From: Grammothele lineata | Lineage: Eukaryota; Basidiomycota; Agaricomycetes; Polyporales; Polyporaceae | Reading direction: 5' to 3' | Length of the DNA stretch: 64,000 nt | Assembly: GCA_002150815.3 (NCBI GenBank) | Contig: NDFF03000137.1 | Coordinates: forward strand, 62,001 to 126,000 | Shown: piece after piece, positions 50,024-63,015 of the stretch | How positions within the stretch are numbered: the stretch's first letter is position 1 | Layout of the letters: every line of letters starts with the position of its first letter | Notes under the pieces: model-generated | Database searches by the model: none | What the model was told of the DNA's origin: nothing | The model's input: only the letters and a program-made list of their open reading frames with translations | Made by a program: the position numbers and the translations under genes

Positions 50024-52394
50024 ATGATGGAGAACGAATCGACGTTCGTCGCCCCCGAGGGCGTGTACTCGGTCACCGAGGAGCACAAGCCCACCCCGCT
50101 CGCCCAACACACCATCGCCGCCGCGCCCATCCTCTATCCGACCAAGACATCCATCGCCACGGTACGTTTCCCTGTGTACAAGGCGGCGACGTCGCCCGGT
50201 CTTTCACAGCTGCTCGGGGGCGGACGGGAGAAAGAGAAAGAGGTGAAGAAGGACAAGGCGGTCGCCAGGGACGCGAGGGAGCGCGAGGACGGCCTCAGCG
50301 TGTCCAGTAGCGACGACCCGGACGACGGTTCTCCGGATGCCTCGAGCACCCCCGCTGGGCCAGACACTTCGGTCTCGACCCCCGTCATTCCCCATGAGCA
50401 GCTCAGTTCGCCTTTCTCCCAAGCCCCCGGTGGGCCAGGGAAACGCAAGTCTGGCCCGCGCCCAAAGCACAACATGCGCACCACCTCGTCCACGTTTATC
50501 ACCCGTCTCCAGAATGCGGACAATCTCAGCAGAACACTTCAGTCGAAGCAGGGGGATACCGTGTTCATGTTCTACAACACCGCGAAGACCTTCGTCTGGA
50601 CAGAGGCTGGTACCAAGCTCAAGGTAAGTTGTGTATACACGAATGGCTATGTCGCCTCCATATATGTATGATGTTCTCCGTCCAGGAACCTCTGGCGCGA
50701 ATATATTTCTCTGCCTATCCGACGTGCCACGATGTGAACCTTGCCACCGTCTCTCCAGATCGAATAGATGTTATAATAGGGTTTAGCACCGGAGATATCG
50801 TCTGGTTTGGTGGGTCGGCTGACAAGACTTCCCGAGCCCTCTCGATGTTGACCACGCTGTGCTGCAGACCCCATCTCCTCGCGTTATGCGAGGTTCAACA
50901 AACAGGTAAGAGCCCACTGCGTAGCTGGTCCTACCCAAGAGCTCGCCTCTAACACGGTCGTTAGGGCCGAATATGCAGCGCAGCATGTACTGCGGTCCAT
51001 TGGGTGCCCGAGTCTCCCAACCTATTCCTTGTATCTCATGCCGATGGCACCATCATCGTCTACGACAAGGAACGCGTTGACGGGGCCTTTACCCCACATG
51101 AACCGGGGCCCTCCCCACCGTCGACATCCCCGCTCGACGCAATTTCCACCACTGATCCTCAGGGCGAGTGGAACCCTCTGGACTCAATATTCGTGACCAT
51201 GCCTCCGTGGCATCCGGTAACAATGAGCGGGTCGACACCCCTTGGTGCCAAACCGGACAAAGAGAAGACCGCTAAAAATCCGGTCAGCCACTGGAGAGTA
51301 TCGCGCAGAAGTATCGTAGGTGGGTAAGGGACTCGCCATGAAGTGGCGGCAAGATCTGATACCCCCGCTAGAGTTCGTATTCTCACCTGACGCTAAGTTC
51401 TTGGCGGCCATCTCGGAGGATGGTTGCTTGAGAGTAATTGATACCGTCGCCGAACAGTACGTCTAACGGCGTGACCGTTCGACTTCACCTATGTCTCATT
51501 GGATTACCAGACTAGTAGATTGCTACGCGTCGTATTTTGGAGCATTTACTTGTGTTGCGTGGTCACCGGACGGCCGCTTCATTCTCGTGAGTGGAGAAAC
51601 TGCTTCTTGGCGTCCCGACCATTAACCTTCCGTTCAGACAGGCGGCCAGGATGATCTTGTCACCATCTTCTCGCCATGGGAGCAGCGCGTGATCGCACGA
51701 TGTCAAGGTCATTCTTCCTTCGTATCAGGGGTCGCTTTCGACGAGATTCGTTGCGATGGAAGGATATACCGGTTCGGCAGCATTGGCGAAGACAACAAGT
51801 TCATTCTGGTATGTCTCGTAACCGATGATTCAGCGCATCAGGCCCTGAGTAAGCGATAGTGGGACTTCTCCAGCGGAGCACTGCATAGGCCCAAGTTGCC
51901 CGTGAGTTTGTCGTTTTAATTGCAGCGCTTCATAGTGAGAATATGGGATTCTGCAGGCGACACACCATCAGCGCATGTCCATGACATCCACCGTCTCTCT
52001 GGCGTTACGACGCCGGGGGGAGTCTACCCTGTTCCTCCCAAACCCTGACGGCGAGTCTCCGCTACCACGCTTCCATCCCGCGCCGTCACGTAATGACGTT
52101 GCGGTCGTCCAACCTGTTGTCGTAAGTTTCCCACTCATGCCTCCTGTCCTGCTAGTCTGGGGCCTGCCCTGGCTCTGAGTAGGATCTGCGCAGTCAGGCT
52201 GATTCCTCGGTGCACAGGTCAAGCATATCGGGAACGACATGTTCACCGACATCACCTTCCTCCCGCGGGGGCTGCTCACCGCGACAAAGGTGGGACACAT
52301 CAAGTTCTGGATCCGACCTCTTGCGGTCCAGCCACGGCACCTGCGCGCGCAGAGCACCCTTCGCCGTGCGTCCCATTCGGACGCGAGCGGTTAG
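50024..52394 (+). CDS. creC: CreC-like WD40 protein (WDR20 family), catabolite repression
   Basis: CreC forms a complex with the deubiquitinase CreB and affects carbon catabolite repression in fungi; human homologues are WDR20 and WDR48-type partners of USP12/46. The N-terminus is MMENESTFVAPEGVYSV, followed by a long charged, Ser/Pro-rich stretch (residues ~60-150) and STFITRLQNADNLSRTL. WD-type strands follow over several introns: [109 protein letters not shown] and YRFGSIGEDNKFILWDFSSGAL. The end reads MFTDITFLPRGLLTATKVGHIKFWIRP then SHSDASG, stop 52392-52394. The start is the first ATG of the ATGATG pair. Confidence 0.85.
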
Positions 52395-52622
52395 TTCGGG
52401 CCCCGTGTACGCTCCCGGCTACTAATCCCGAGCGCGACTCAAGCCGAAGTCGCCCAGCTGGCCAGCGTTCTGTGCATTATCATCATTCGCATCTATCAGG
52501 TCCGCTTTGGATAATTTATGCATACCTATCATTATCGGCGTAATGACATTGCGGGAACTCTGTGGACAGCCGCGTTTTTGTACCTCTCATACCACGCGAT
52601 GCGCCTCACTTCACTCTCGACA

Positions 52623-53414
52623 GGATGCCAAGAAGACCGAATAGATCGGGCGGGTCCACCCAACCCACGCTTTCAACGAACGTGCTCTCGCCGCAGGGTC
52701 AGTCAGCGCGCCCGACTGACCCATCGTTCATTACGTCGCACCCGGCTACGTACGGGGGCGGCCCGCGGCAGGTGGAGACGCGCTGTGTGACATTCAATAT
52801 CGTCCAATTCATTGAACGGCAACTTACGCTGACATGCGCAGTGCCCTTCCAGGCCGGGCGTCTGCAAACCTTCTCACTAGCGGCCTCTAGCGGCGAGCGT
52901 AGTCGAATACCCCAGAGTGGCCGGGGTCTCTGGGGCAGTGCCGCGCGCGGCGTATTGACAGGGACCGTGAGCTCGCGCCCGCTGCCTGCCCGCGCAGGCG
53001 ACAGGCGACCCGCGAGCCCGCGCAGCGCGGGCGCGCAGTTGACTGCCATAAATTTACCTGTGTCCACGCCGCCAGTCGTGTGGTTCGATCTGGTCGAGTG
53101 CGCTCCTGCCGGATGCGGATACAGTGACGGTCGCAGCGGTTTCCCACCGCGCGCAGCGACCACGCTGGGCTCTGCGCATTGTGCTCTGCGAGCGCGAGCC
53201 GGGGCGGCCGGAGGACGGTGGTGCAGGTGGTGCTTATCGCGCTATTCGAACGCGGCATCTCGGGCGCACCGGGTCCCGTCCATTATCGCAATGGGAGAAG
53301 CCTCTGACGTGGGACGCTCCGCTGACTGCTCCCCACTGGCTGCCAGTGTGTTGCGTAGGCGCAGTGGTGGGTGTCACAGTGGAGCTCCGTGCGGGCAGCG
53401 TTGCAGCGTCTTAA
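52623..53414 (+). CDS. Possible small gene downstream of creC (weak)
   Basis: A plausible model begins MPRRPNRSGGSTQPTLSTN at 52623. It has an intron at about 52699-52840 (GTCAGT donor) and a second at about 52969-53072. The last exon reads LLPDADTVTVAAVSHRAQRPRW, then RTRHLGRTGSRPL and PHWLPVCCVGAVVGVTVELR, stop 53412-53414. The last two exons keep frame across the second intron, which is the main support. The rest is GC-rich, and a competing open frame runs the other way (52699-53163, minus strand), so this could be a chance structure. No family is recognised and no signal peptide is seen. Confidence 0.3.
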
Positions 53415-53771
53415 TTCCGAGTGCTCATGGTCAAAAATACATCGGGATTCGCGGCTTCCGTGTCATTGGTAGTGCACTATCGACGCTGCTCGATTGGCGC
53501 CAAGTGTCCGTATCTCTCACTTCGTAGCTTCTTCGATCTACTCACCGACGTCATAGACTGTCACCGCGCGGGACCGACACAAGAAGATGAGAGTGAGATA
53601 GAAATGAGATTTCGTCGTGGTGATAACATTCCGTAGATCTAATCGTGCACACATTACCCTGGAGAGCAAAAGGCTGGATGTGCCCCAGCGGACTACTACG
53701 CTACATACACTACAGCAGAGACCATGGACGACAATTGTCCCGAGAACCGCGCATCGAAACTGTTGCACCTC
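53415..53771. other. Intergenic region after the weak gene and the oligopeptide transporter end
   Basis: It lies between the weak plus-strand model and the 3' end of the minus-strand transporter. No gene or repeat is seen. Confidence 0.45.
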
Positions 53772-56608
53772 TCATTCGTCGGGGAGGGCACAACGGTCCG
53801 CAGACAGGTTGAGGTCGTTGCCCCACCAATCCGGGAAGCTGTGCGGGGTGCCTGACGCACCGAACACGGCGAAGTTGAGGATGAACGAGATGACCTGGGT
53901 GCCACCGTCGAGCGCGGCCGCGACGATGTAGCTAATTGGGGCGTCAAGTCAGCGTCTTGTCGACGATACTCAAGCCGAGCAGGGATACGTACTTGTACTT
54001 CGTGAACCAACGCGGGTAGCGCGTGCGCACCCACCATTGGGAGAAGACACCAATGGCCATCGCGGGGTTGACGGAGGTGTTGATGCCGACAGAGAGGAAG
54101 CACGAGTATTGGAGGATGATCGGCGTGCTGAAGTTCTCGAAGCCGGCCTTGGGCCAGATGTACCACGCCGCGATGAAGGGGAGCGGGAGGAAGACGCCGA
54201 TGGCGAGGCAGATGGGCACCATGTGGTACACGCCGTGGATACCGAACATCTGGGGGCCGAGGCCACCCCAGGAGATACCGTTCGTGTTGAAGGACTGCGC
54301 GTTCTGGCCGGACCAGAGACGCGTGCCGGAGATGGAGAGCAGCGCGTCGCGGTTGGCGTCAATGATCGTGAGCATCATGATGTCTGCCAATGAGAAGCGT
54401 GAGCTGATACTCGCGGATGGAAAAGCGAAAGCACGTACAGTTCAGGATAGCGCCGACGACGGTACCGAGGATCTGCATGGAGAACGTGATGCGGGGTGCG
54501 AGCTTGCAGTACTGGCCAAGCTTGAGGTCACCGAGCATGGCAATGCACTGGCCCTGAGGATGCTGGCCGTAGAGCGCACCGTACAGGTTCGCAATCGGGT
54601 TACCGGGGACGAGGTACGAGGTGATCATCTGGTAGAAGCCGTTCGCGGACGTGTTGAACTCGCGGAAACCGATCGTCGCCGCGAGAGTCGCGAAGAGGAG
54701 CGAGAGCGTAAGCGAGATGAGGAGGATGACCGTCAGCGCCCACCACGGGAGGCCGGAGTGGCCCTCGTAGTTGGTCGCCTGGGCAATAGCATACGCGCCA
54801 GCGAGGAGGATGAAATACCACCAGCGGGGGATCTGCTTGTAGACCTTCATCTTCTCCCAGTGGGGGTCGTGGACGACGAACTCCTCCTTGTTCCAAGGGT
54901 TGAACGTCTTCAGGAAGGGCTTGATGTCCTGCCAGTGCCAGAAGAACACGTGCGTGAAGGTCGCGCCGAGTGACAAGTTCGAAGTCATGAAGTAGAGCGC
55001 GTTGGTAGCCGAGAAGAACGCAGGCTGAGAGCGGAAGGTGTCAGTTGAAAACACCATCTGTCACCCAAACGGCACACGTACGCCGAGCTGCTCGTACTTG
55101 ACGGGGTCGAACTTGCCATTCGTGAGAAGGGCAGTCTGGTTGTACTGAGAACCGTCTTCAGCCTGATATGGGTTAGCCTCTGCTCATGTGAACGGTCGAC
55201 TTTCTACGCGACTTACGAAGATGGCCTGGGACATGAAGGGGAAGTCCTTTGCCCTCCAGAGGTTGCCATAGTACACACCAGCCATGAGGATGTACGTGAG
55301 GAAAATGCCGATGTCCTGGTTAATCTGGAGCCAGAGGGGGTTGAACAGGCAGTCCGAGCCGATAAGGTTCCAGTCGAAGCACCACGAGAGGAGGCCCATG
55401 CCCTCGTTGTTACTGGCGCCGCCAAAGATGTTGCGGAAGACGGGGCTCGTGTTGTTGGCGAGGCAGAAGATCGAAATGCCAGTGAGAAGCGGGAAGATCC
55501 CTGCGGACGCACAGCTTCAGTGACGCCCAGGCGCTGGCATGGACAAACAATGGACCCACACTGCGGAATGATCTCCCAGACGAACATGACAAGGAAGACG
55601 GTCCAGAAAAGACGGACACGCTTCGAAGTCATCTGGTTGTCATAGTGAAGTGCCTGGAAGAGGTTGGCCGTAGAGACTGGGGGGAAGCGTTAGGCCTATG
55701 GTGAAGACGGGCGTTTGAGAATGAACGTACTGGTTGTGGGCCAGAAGCACTTGGTGGGCTTCACCAAGAGATCCTGGAGCAGGCCAGCATAGCCATACCC
55801 GAGGAGCTGGGAGCCGATCAAAGTGAAGATGGCGAGACCCGCATTCAACTTGTTGTTGTAGTACACTATCCACAACTGTCAGACCCAATCTTAAAACGAC
55901 CAGAATGGAAGAAATACTTACAGTCCTGGACGGAGATGACCTGAATGGCAGTCGCGGACACGGATGCCGTTGAAGACATGATGATAATAGCAACATGCTC
56001 CTTAACTACGAGGAGCTCAGCCTGTAGAACGATTCAATAGAGAACGGGACGCACTGTTGAAGGGGCCGGGGTTGATCCAACGGAAGATGCCATTGGACGG
56101 GAGTAGTATGTGCATGGCATTTCCGAACCAGTACGACAAGACGAGCAGGAAGAGGTTGGAGACCGAGAGCGTCTGAGGCTTGAAGTAGTAGATCTGCGCC
56201 AGGACACTGAAGACAAATTGTGAGGTCGGTATATGCGCCGGGAATAGGACGGGGGACGTACGCTCCGAAAGCCGAGAAGCCGAGACCGAGGAAGAATGTG
56301 CGGAACGTGAGGGCGGGGAGGTCGGGATCGTCATGGGTAGACAAGACCTAAGAAGCAGGGGATAAACGCAAGATAGAAGGAAGGCGTGGACAGGTGCGTA
56401 CCTTGATGGCGACCTCGTAGGCCTCCTGAACGAGGTACTCCTCGTCGGTGGCCTCGTCGCGTTGGAGCCGATCCTCGAACTCCTCGACCTCCTTGGCCAT
56501 GCGGGCATCGTCGGTGAGCTCGCCCTCGACGCCCTTCTTCTCGACGGACGCGTCGGAGAGAGACTGCTTGTCGTCCAACGTCGGCAGGATGTTCGCTGCG
56601 TCGGCCAT
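53772..56608 (-). CDS. Oligopeptide transporter (OPT family)
   Basis: The soluble N-terminus is MADAANILPTLDDKQS with an acidic run (KEVEEFEDRLQRDEATDEEY). Membrane helices follow, spread over about ten exons, in the order expected for OPT proteins. The landmarks are THDDPDLPALTFRTFFLGLG, FKPQTLSVSNLFLLVLSYWFG, INPGPFNVKEH across an intron, and NAGLAIFTLIGSQLLGYGYAGLL. Then come GMGLLSWCFDWNLIGSDCLF, NLSLGATFTHVFFWHWQDI, FATLAATIGFREFNTSANGF and GNPIANLYGALYGQHPQGQC. The last parts are QMFGIHGVYHMVPICLAIG, INTSVNPAMAIGVFSQWWV and DGGTQVISFILNF; the final residues are SADRCALPDE, stop 53772-53774. OPT proteins import small peptides or metal chelates by proton symport. The start is preceded by a TATA box 55 bp away. 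Confidence 0.93.
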
Positions 56609-59600
56609 GGTGGAATCGACTGGGGGAAGGACCCTGAGGTATGGTGAGACGCGGCCGAGGCATATATACTATCGGTACGAGCTCGGGAAGGGCGCCCGTG
56701 GGCACCATGGGCACCATGGGTGGAGGAGCAGCACATGGTCGTTCTGATGGTGGGGTCTCCGGAGCGTTATCATCCATGGGCCAGGCACACGAGCAGCTGC
56801 CACGGTTGGATCAGTCGTCATGATAGCATTCTTAGCGGACTGACCAGCACAGGACGGGCTCAGATCCAGCGGAGATGGGAGATTCGCCCACGGTAGGCTC
56901 AGGGTGTGACCTGCGCTTTTGCCGCCAGGGTTTCGCCTGGTTGCGCACGGATCTGCCTTCTCAGCGAGATCCCCTATCGTGACCTTCGAGGCTCCCACAC
57001 ACCCGCCCGCACGGTGTACAAAATCCCCGATAGCCCCCACGGCGGGCAGGAGGTAGACTGGACAGCCCTCCGGGGCATTATTCCACCGTGCGGCGAAAAA
57101 ACGGACCGTTGAACATTGATGAATATTGATGGGGCAGCCGAAGGGGATGCGGCTAGAGGAGAGATGGAGAGAGCTGCTTGGCGTGGGGGGAGACGTCAAT
57201 GCAGCGGTGATGCAGCGAGCGAAGGAGCGGGTCACGTAACATACCAAAGCATCGACGTGCTTCGCCGGAATGGGCCGTGGGACAACGCGTCCGAAGCCGG
57301 AGCCCGCGCTCGGAGGCCTCACGGGGAAGGCTTGCGGGAAGCGTCAGCAACGATAGCGGGTGTTGAGTCGGCAGGCGCCCGTCTTGCATCGGCCAGCCGA
57401 TCTCGCCCCGCTCCAAAGCCACCATCAATCGTGTGGGGAGTCCAATCAGCCGGCCTATGTTTGTCACGCAGCCTCGAAAAACAGCGGCGTGCAAGTGCCT
57501 GGCACTGCTAAACGCCAGAACGCCACCAGCGCGCGAGCATGCGGCGCGAGGACGATCAAGTTCGTCGTGTGCGCGAGCGTGGGCCCGATCGATCTCGACG
57601 GCCACAAAGCTCGTCGGCGACCCGCCCTCCGCCGCGACCCCGGACACCCCATCGGCCCGCTCTAGCCACCCTCGAGACGCGCCGACCCGGCCGTCCGACA
57701 CTGGCCCGAACCTTCATCCTGCCACTGGCAGATCCGACTCTCGTCTGTTTTCACAGAAGTTTTCGTACCTTGTTCCTGAGTCCCTCTCTCTGCTGTGCCT
57801 CAGAACACTCCATGTTCGTCCGCCCGCTCACCGGCACCGTCGAGCCAGTGACAGCACATGCCGAAGCCAAACTGACAAAGATAACTTGAATAAAGCCCAC
57901 ATTTCACGACACGCCTTCAATCAGTTGCCTGCAGGTAATCACGTACTTACATCATTCGTTGCTGCTGCTAGGGCCCTTGATTGGGCACGCTTACCTTCGG
58001 GCGGTAATTTGTCTCCCTCAAGTTAGAGTGCAACTGCTCCACGCCTGCATGAATACTGGCACAGTTCAACGCCCTGGGTCCGATACGTCGGAGGGCTCGT
58101 GTTACACTTCCAAGAGAGCTCTTCGCTTCGTTTCTCCTTTCATCTGTCACTCCATGATGTAGTTCCTCCACGACAGACCTTAACATCCATGCTCTGGAGA
58201 TTTGAATGCTGCCTGGCCATCGCTGCGTGCGTCGCGACGTCTGTCGGCACGCTGTCAGGTGTAGTTTGGACTCGCGCCGCTTCCACCGCCCATCATGCGT
58301 CTTTTTGGGACCCCATTGTCCGGTAGGCTCCCGGCAGAGCCGGAACAACTTTGACAGGCTCTACATCTTCCCCAACCCATGCCACCGGCGGCGCTATTCT
58401 TTTCTCTATCGGGCCGCAACGCCACCGATCTCAGCGTACGGTGGGTGTAATTTTCGAAGGATATCGGCTCAACATTTACCTTAGTGCTGAGTATCATACG
58501 GCGTCCACGCGACGCATAGTAGCCATGCGAGTCGCACTCGCAGGTGCTGCGGATATGCACTACCGATAGGAGGCTCCAAAAGTCAGGGTATGTCGACCCA
58601 CGACGCCCACTGCCCAGAAAGCGCAGCCCAGCGCATGGATTTCTCTGCAGCTCAGATCTCTACTTCAATGCCGGCGTGTTACAACATCTAGAAGAATCGA
58701 TACGACGACCGAGGTGCATATTTCACCCATCCAACTTCGCTGGTCATTAGAATCCCCTTCCGGCTTCTGGGCCTTGTATTCTCGCAATCTTGGCAAGGTC
58801 GTTCGCTCTACTCAGAAGTGCCTCTCACATGTTCGTTTTCCTCGGTGTACCTAGATACGTGCCTCGGTCCCGCTTCGGATGCGAGTTCCGGATGAGGACC
58901 TCGCAAGTTAAGCTCTGCTTAAGGAACAGAAACGCGCTTATCGTTTGCCAGGTCCAGGGCCGTTACGGACCGTCATGCATGGTTTGTAGTTTCCAAAAGG
59001 CCTTCCATTCATGATCCGCTCGTCGACGGCGCTTGCGGCCGTTCAAACGCTTTGATACAGGGGCCTCCGCCGGGCGCGGGAGAAGCACGAGTTCATTATC
59101 GGACATGGTGCCTGCTGGTGGCACCCTTGCTTCTCCGGCGTACGTGTTGTTTGTCAAAATGCTCCATTAGGAACGGTGAACAGCGGAAGCTCGTCATGAC
59201 GCCGCTTGCGCTAACCTCCTCGTCATGCTTAAGTTCTAACGGTCTAGAGACGCCGGTAATGACCAAATTTTGGCCGGGCTGGCATGGCACGAATGACGTC
59301 ACCGACGGAGGCATATAGCCATCGGCCTCAAGTGGCCATCGTCCACCGCTTTCGGTCCGAGGTTCCAGATTTGCTCGCGGCCTGAGACAATGTTGGACCT
59401 GATCGTGCTTACCCAGGCTTTCTCACGGTCCCCGCCGACTCGTCGCGCGTGTATGGCGATAAGAAGCACCGCATCGTGCCTGTACCTGCTGCTCGCCGCT
59501 CTACGAAACGCATGCGGAGGAGGCTAATGCGAAATTTGCGCATGCATCCTACTCGAAAAACCACGGTCAGCGTAGGCCATTGCTGGCCCAGGGGTTTTCT

Positions 59601-60952
59601 CGCCATGTGACCCCACGACCCTACGGCAAAACGTCCGTACGACTCCCCCCGCTAGACTCGAAGTTGGTCATGCATCAGTACTGGGTGCCAGAGGTCGTCC
59701 TCACATGCTCCGAACCGAACATAATAAAACTGGGCGACATGACGAAATGTTGGCATGCATCAGCGACCGGCACCTACTTATCACAGACATCACTCGCGTT
59801 GCACTCAACAGCGCTGGGTGCCCCGCCGGTGAGCGACCAGTAAGACCCTCTGGACATCATCATCGCCGCTAAATCCACCGAATCGACATGTCCATTCGTC
59901 GTGAAGGACTCGCACTCGCCCCGCCACATGATCGAGCTCGCCCCAGGTCTACCGCCGGCCTCTCAAGACCGCCTTGCGCTGTGTGCTCGCGTGGAGGCGA
60001 CGCGGGTATGCATGCATCTGCCAACCCCCGGGTTGCAAGTGACACGAACAGCCTCGACATCTCGTGGTGAGGATACTAGTCTACCTTACCGCTGATCCCC
60101 ATCAGAGACACCGCTAGTGCCGACACCGCGGCAGGCTTATCTCCATCATACATTCAACACTGAGGGCGATGCCTGCATGCTGCTAAGCCTCTCATTGCGG
60201 TGACAACTCGAGTCTCGAGCTGCGGTTGTCTGCGGGATTTGCGGGCAATTTGCGGGTACCGAGCCTGCACAGCTCTTTGAGATCTGCGTAGTCTGCATCC
60301 GCATCGTGTGATGTGGGCAGTATGAACGACGTGATGCTTATCGGAGTCGCTGTCATTTTAACATGTTTCCGACCAACTCCACATGGTAGGAGTGTCAGGA
60401 GGGTGAGCAACGAGGATCTCGTGGGTAACGAGTGTGACGTCTGGGCGGCGCAGAGGCTGAAATCTTCGTGTCTGAAGTGAGCTCAAGTCTCTGCCTGCCA
60501 TTCGTACCGATGCACTCCGTGGAAGAATATAAATCGTACAAGTAGGGTTGGCTGGAACGTAGTTGCTGTATGGGGGTATGCGACTCAAAGGAGGGTAACA
60601 GTATTTGGGATGGGATCCAGAGCAGGTCGAAGGGGGGCCGAGCGAGTGGTATTAGTCGTAGGCGTTGAAGGGGACAAACACGATTGAGCCGTGAGGACGA
60701 AGAGCAGTGTGGCTTCTGTATACAAGTACCGGTACCGTCGTTCGGGTCCGACAGCATACATGCAAGAATAGTCAATCATCCGCGGAGAAGTTCGATATGG
60801 AAGATGACGGCACGATCACTCACCCTCGGAAGCATCTGGATAGGAGGCCTCTGGCCCAGAAGTAGACATCTAGCCGGTTCCGAAGCCCCCACACAAAGAC
60901 GGCGCATAGTGATCGACGAAGCCGAGGTGGGGGCGCATGCCTGCAGGGGCGA
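56609..60952. other. 4.3-kb gene-poor region upstream of the oligopeptide transporter
   Basis: The near end holds the transporter promoter. Beyond it no reading frame shows family conservation. Competing frames exist on both strands near 57150-57700, and a short one at 58189-58326 begins with a signal-peptide-like MLWRFECCLAIAACVATSVG. A frame near 58940-59011 reads RYGPSCMVCSFQKAF, faintly like a zinc-knuckle remnant. Decayed transposon or gene debris is likely, but I could not identify any element or terminal repeat. Confidence 0.45.
56663..56668 (-). promoter_or_regulatory. TATA box of the oligopeptide transporter
   Basis: On the minus strand TATATA lies about 55 bp upstream of the ATG at 56608. 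Confidence 0.5.
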
Positions 60953-62683
60953 TCATGGCAGCCAAATCTTGATTGTTTGGTCGACACTGCCAGACGCGAC
61001 AACGTTGACGAATTTCTCAACCTCTGGCTTCCCGTCGCCTGATGTGCCATTGGGCTTCGCGGAGCCGTCGCTGCCTCCCGCGGGTGCTTGGCGTCCCCAC
61101 GCGAGACAGGTGACAAAATGACCGTGAGCTTGGACCGTCTTCACACACCTCCCCGTTGTTAATTCCCAGACGCGGATGGTGTAGTCATCGGAGGCGGAAA
61201 GGAGGAACTTCCCTGTCGGATGGAAGACCAATGCGCGAACCCAATTGTCGTGGCCAGCCTGGTGGCGATCAAGAGTTAGTCGCTGGCCAGCATGCACTCA
61301 ATCAATACCTACCAAGTTTCTTAGCATTTGGCCGCTCTGAGTGTCCCAGATCTTGATGGTCTTGTCTCGGGACCCTGTCGCGAGGTATGCTCCAGGTCGC
61401 TTCGATCTTTCAGTGTTCTATGAAGTGTCACTCGGCGTGTGTCCAGTTTCAGCTGTTCGAAAGTGGCGTACTGGGATACCCGCCAACTCCCTGATAGCGG
61501 CATAAGCAGCCGGTGGCGCAAACACGGCGACCTCGATGGTATGCTCATGACCCCGCAGCTCCATCTTCGTCTCGCCAGTGAGCGGGTCGATGATGCGAGC
61601 GGTCTGGCATACAAGTTGAACTATGGCATACAGCAACGGTCACTCTATGAGTCTCACCTGGTCGTTCGAGCAGCTTGCAATCACCCGACCATCTTCTGAC
61701 GGCTCTACGCATCGAACCCAATCTGAGTGGCCGGTTATTGTCCGGACAAGGTGACTGGAAGTCCGATATCAGCTTCATACGCCAATATTCGCAAAACAAA
61801 CTGCTACTCACGTAGAAGCGACGTCAAATATCCGTATTGTCCTATCTCGACTTGCACTGATGATTTGTTGATCGCCAGGCATGAACCGTACGGAGGAGAC
61901 TGTATGCTCGTGCCCCGGGAACGTCTTGGTGTTTCGCCACTCATTTTGCACGTCCCACAATTTGATGAACAAATCCGATGAACAAGTGACTACAGACAGC
62001 GTGGGCACTCTCTCGATAGTTCGACGGACTTCTGCAGACGCACCTAGAAGATCCCCTTTGCTACTAAACGCAACATCGTTGACTCCCCTCGTGTGCCCCT
62101 TCAACGTGCGCTCGAACTCTCCGGTCTCCCAGTCCCAGATCTTGACGGTCGAGTCCTCGCTTGCCGAGGCAATCACATTAAACGTCGGATGGAACGCAAC
62201 CTTCAGCACCTGTCCTCGGTGCCCTGTTAGTACATATGCGGCGGGTGCCCTTGGGACCCAATCTGTTTGGAGGGCGGCGCGTCTGGCAGGCGACAATGAT
62301 AGTTCCTCTTGCAACGCAGCGTTGCGGTTCTCCAGGTCCATGATCTACCACGCAGATGGATGCAACGCAACCAAATCCAACGATGAGAACGATGCACAGA
62401 TAGATACACGCGACGCAAATGAGAGCACACCTTCTTCTGCAGTCGTATCACGCTCGTCCACTTCTTCTCCAGCAACCCTGCGTACTTTCCCTTGGGGTCC
62501 GGCGTGTAGTCGGAGCCCATGTCAGACTTTAGAGCGTTGAATGCATCTGTGAGATTGCTCGCGTATAGGTACTCGAGAATGGACTTCCGGCTTCATGGGC
62601 AGTCTTATTAGGAGGAGTTGGCGCTTCGGATGTACCAAGGTCACGTACAGTTCGTCATTCTGCCTTTCGGAGAGGGAGGACAT
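60953..62683 (-). CDS. PAC1: LIS1/PAC1/NudF dynein regulator
   Basis: LIS1 binds dynein and is needed for nuclear migration and vesicle transport. The N-terminus is [12 protein letters not shown], then after an intron [21 protein letters not shown], a LisH dimerisation motif. A short coiled coil ([19 protein letters not shown]) precedes seven WD40 repeats. These include [101 protein letters not shown] and [19 protein letters not shown]. The last repeat ends [15 protein letters not shown], stop 60953-60955. The last loop ([22 protein letters not shown]) is a basidiomycete-type insertion. The gene is complete. Confidence 0.95.
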
Positions 62684-63015
62684 GATGGTCGGGCTACACG
62701 ATTGCAACCGCGCTCGCTTTGAAAAGAGGTTCGTGAGCTGAGAAGGGAGTCTGAGAGAGAAAGGAATGTGAGGAGGGCGTAACGTAGGAAGAGGTTGCGG
62801 TCGTCCGGGTCAACGCCCGGAACGAAACTCGATGCCATTGTGAACTTCCCGATTTGGCAGTCGCTCTCTGAGACAGCTCCCCTCGTCGACTTCGCGACCG
62901 CCACGTTGGAGACATGGAGCGAAGCAGAAATTCATCGAGTGGCATAAATACATCTTCCAAGTATATAAATGTAGCATCATTGTACAACGTAAATCGGTAA
63001 GCATACAAGATTGTC
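62684..63015. other. Intergenic region between LIS1 and the partial gene
   Basis: 332 bp containing the LIS1 promoter and the 3' end of the next gene. No TATA box is clear. Confidence 0.4.

Noticed and set aside
52562..53527. 321-residue single-exon frame
   Set aside because: The frame crosses positions that look like intron sequence, and the better model uses spliced exons; composition is Arg/Gly-rich with no conserved motif.
53772..54973. 316-residue plus-strand frame in the oligopeptide transporter
   Set aside because: The minus strand shows the OPT motifs in order; the plus frame is Glu/Arg-rich shadow.
57153..57701. 182-residue minus-strand frame
   Set aside because: A plus-strand frame of similar length overlaps it and neither is conserved; likely GC effect.
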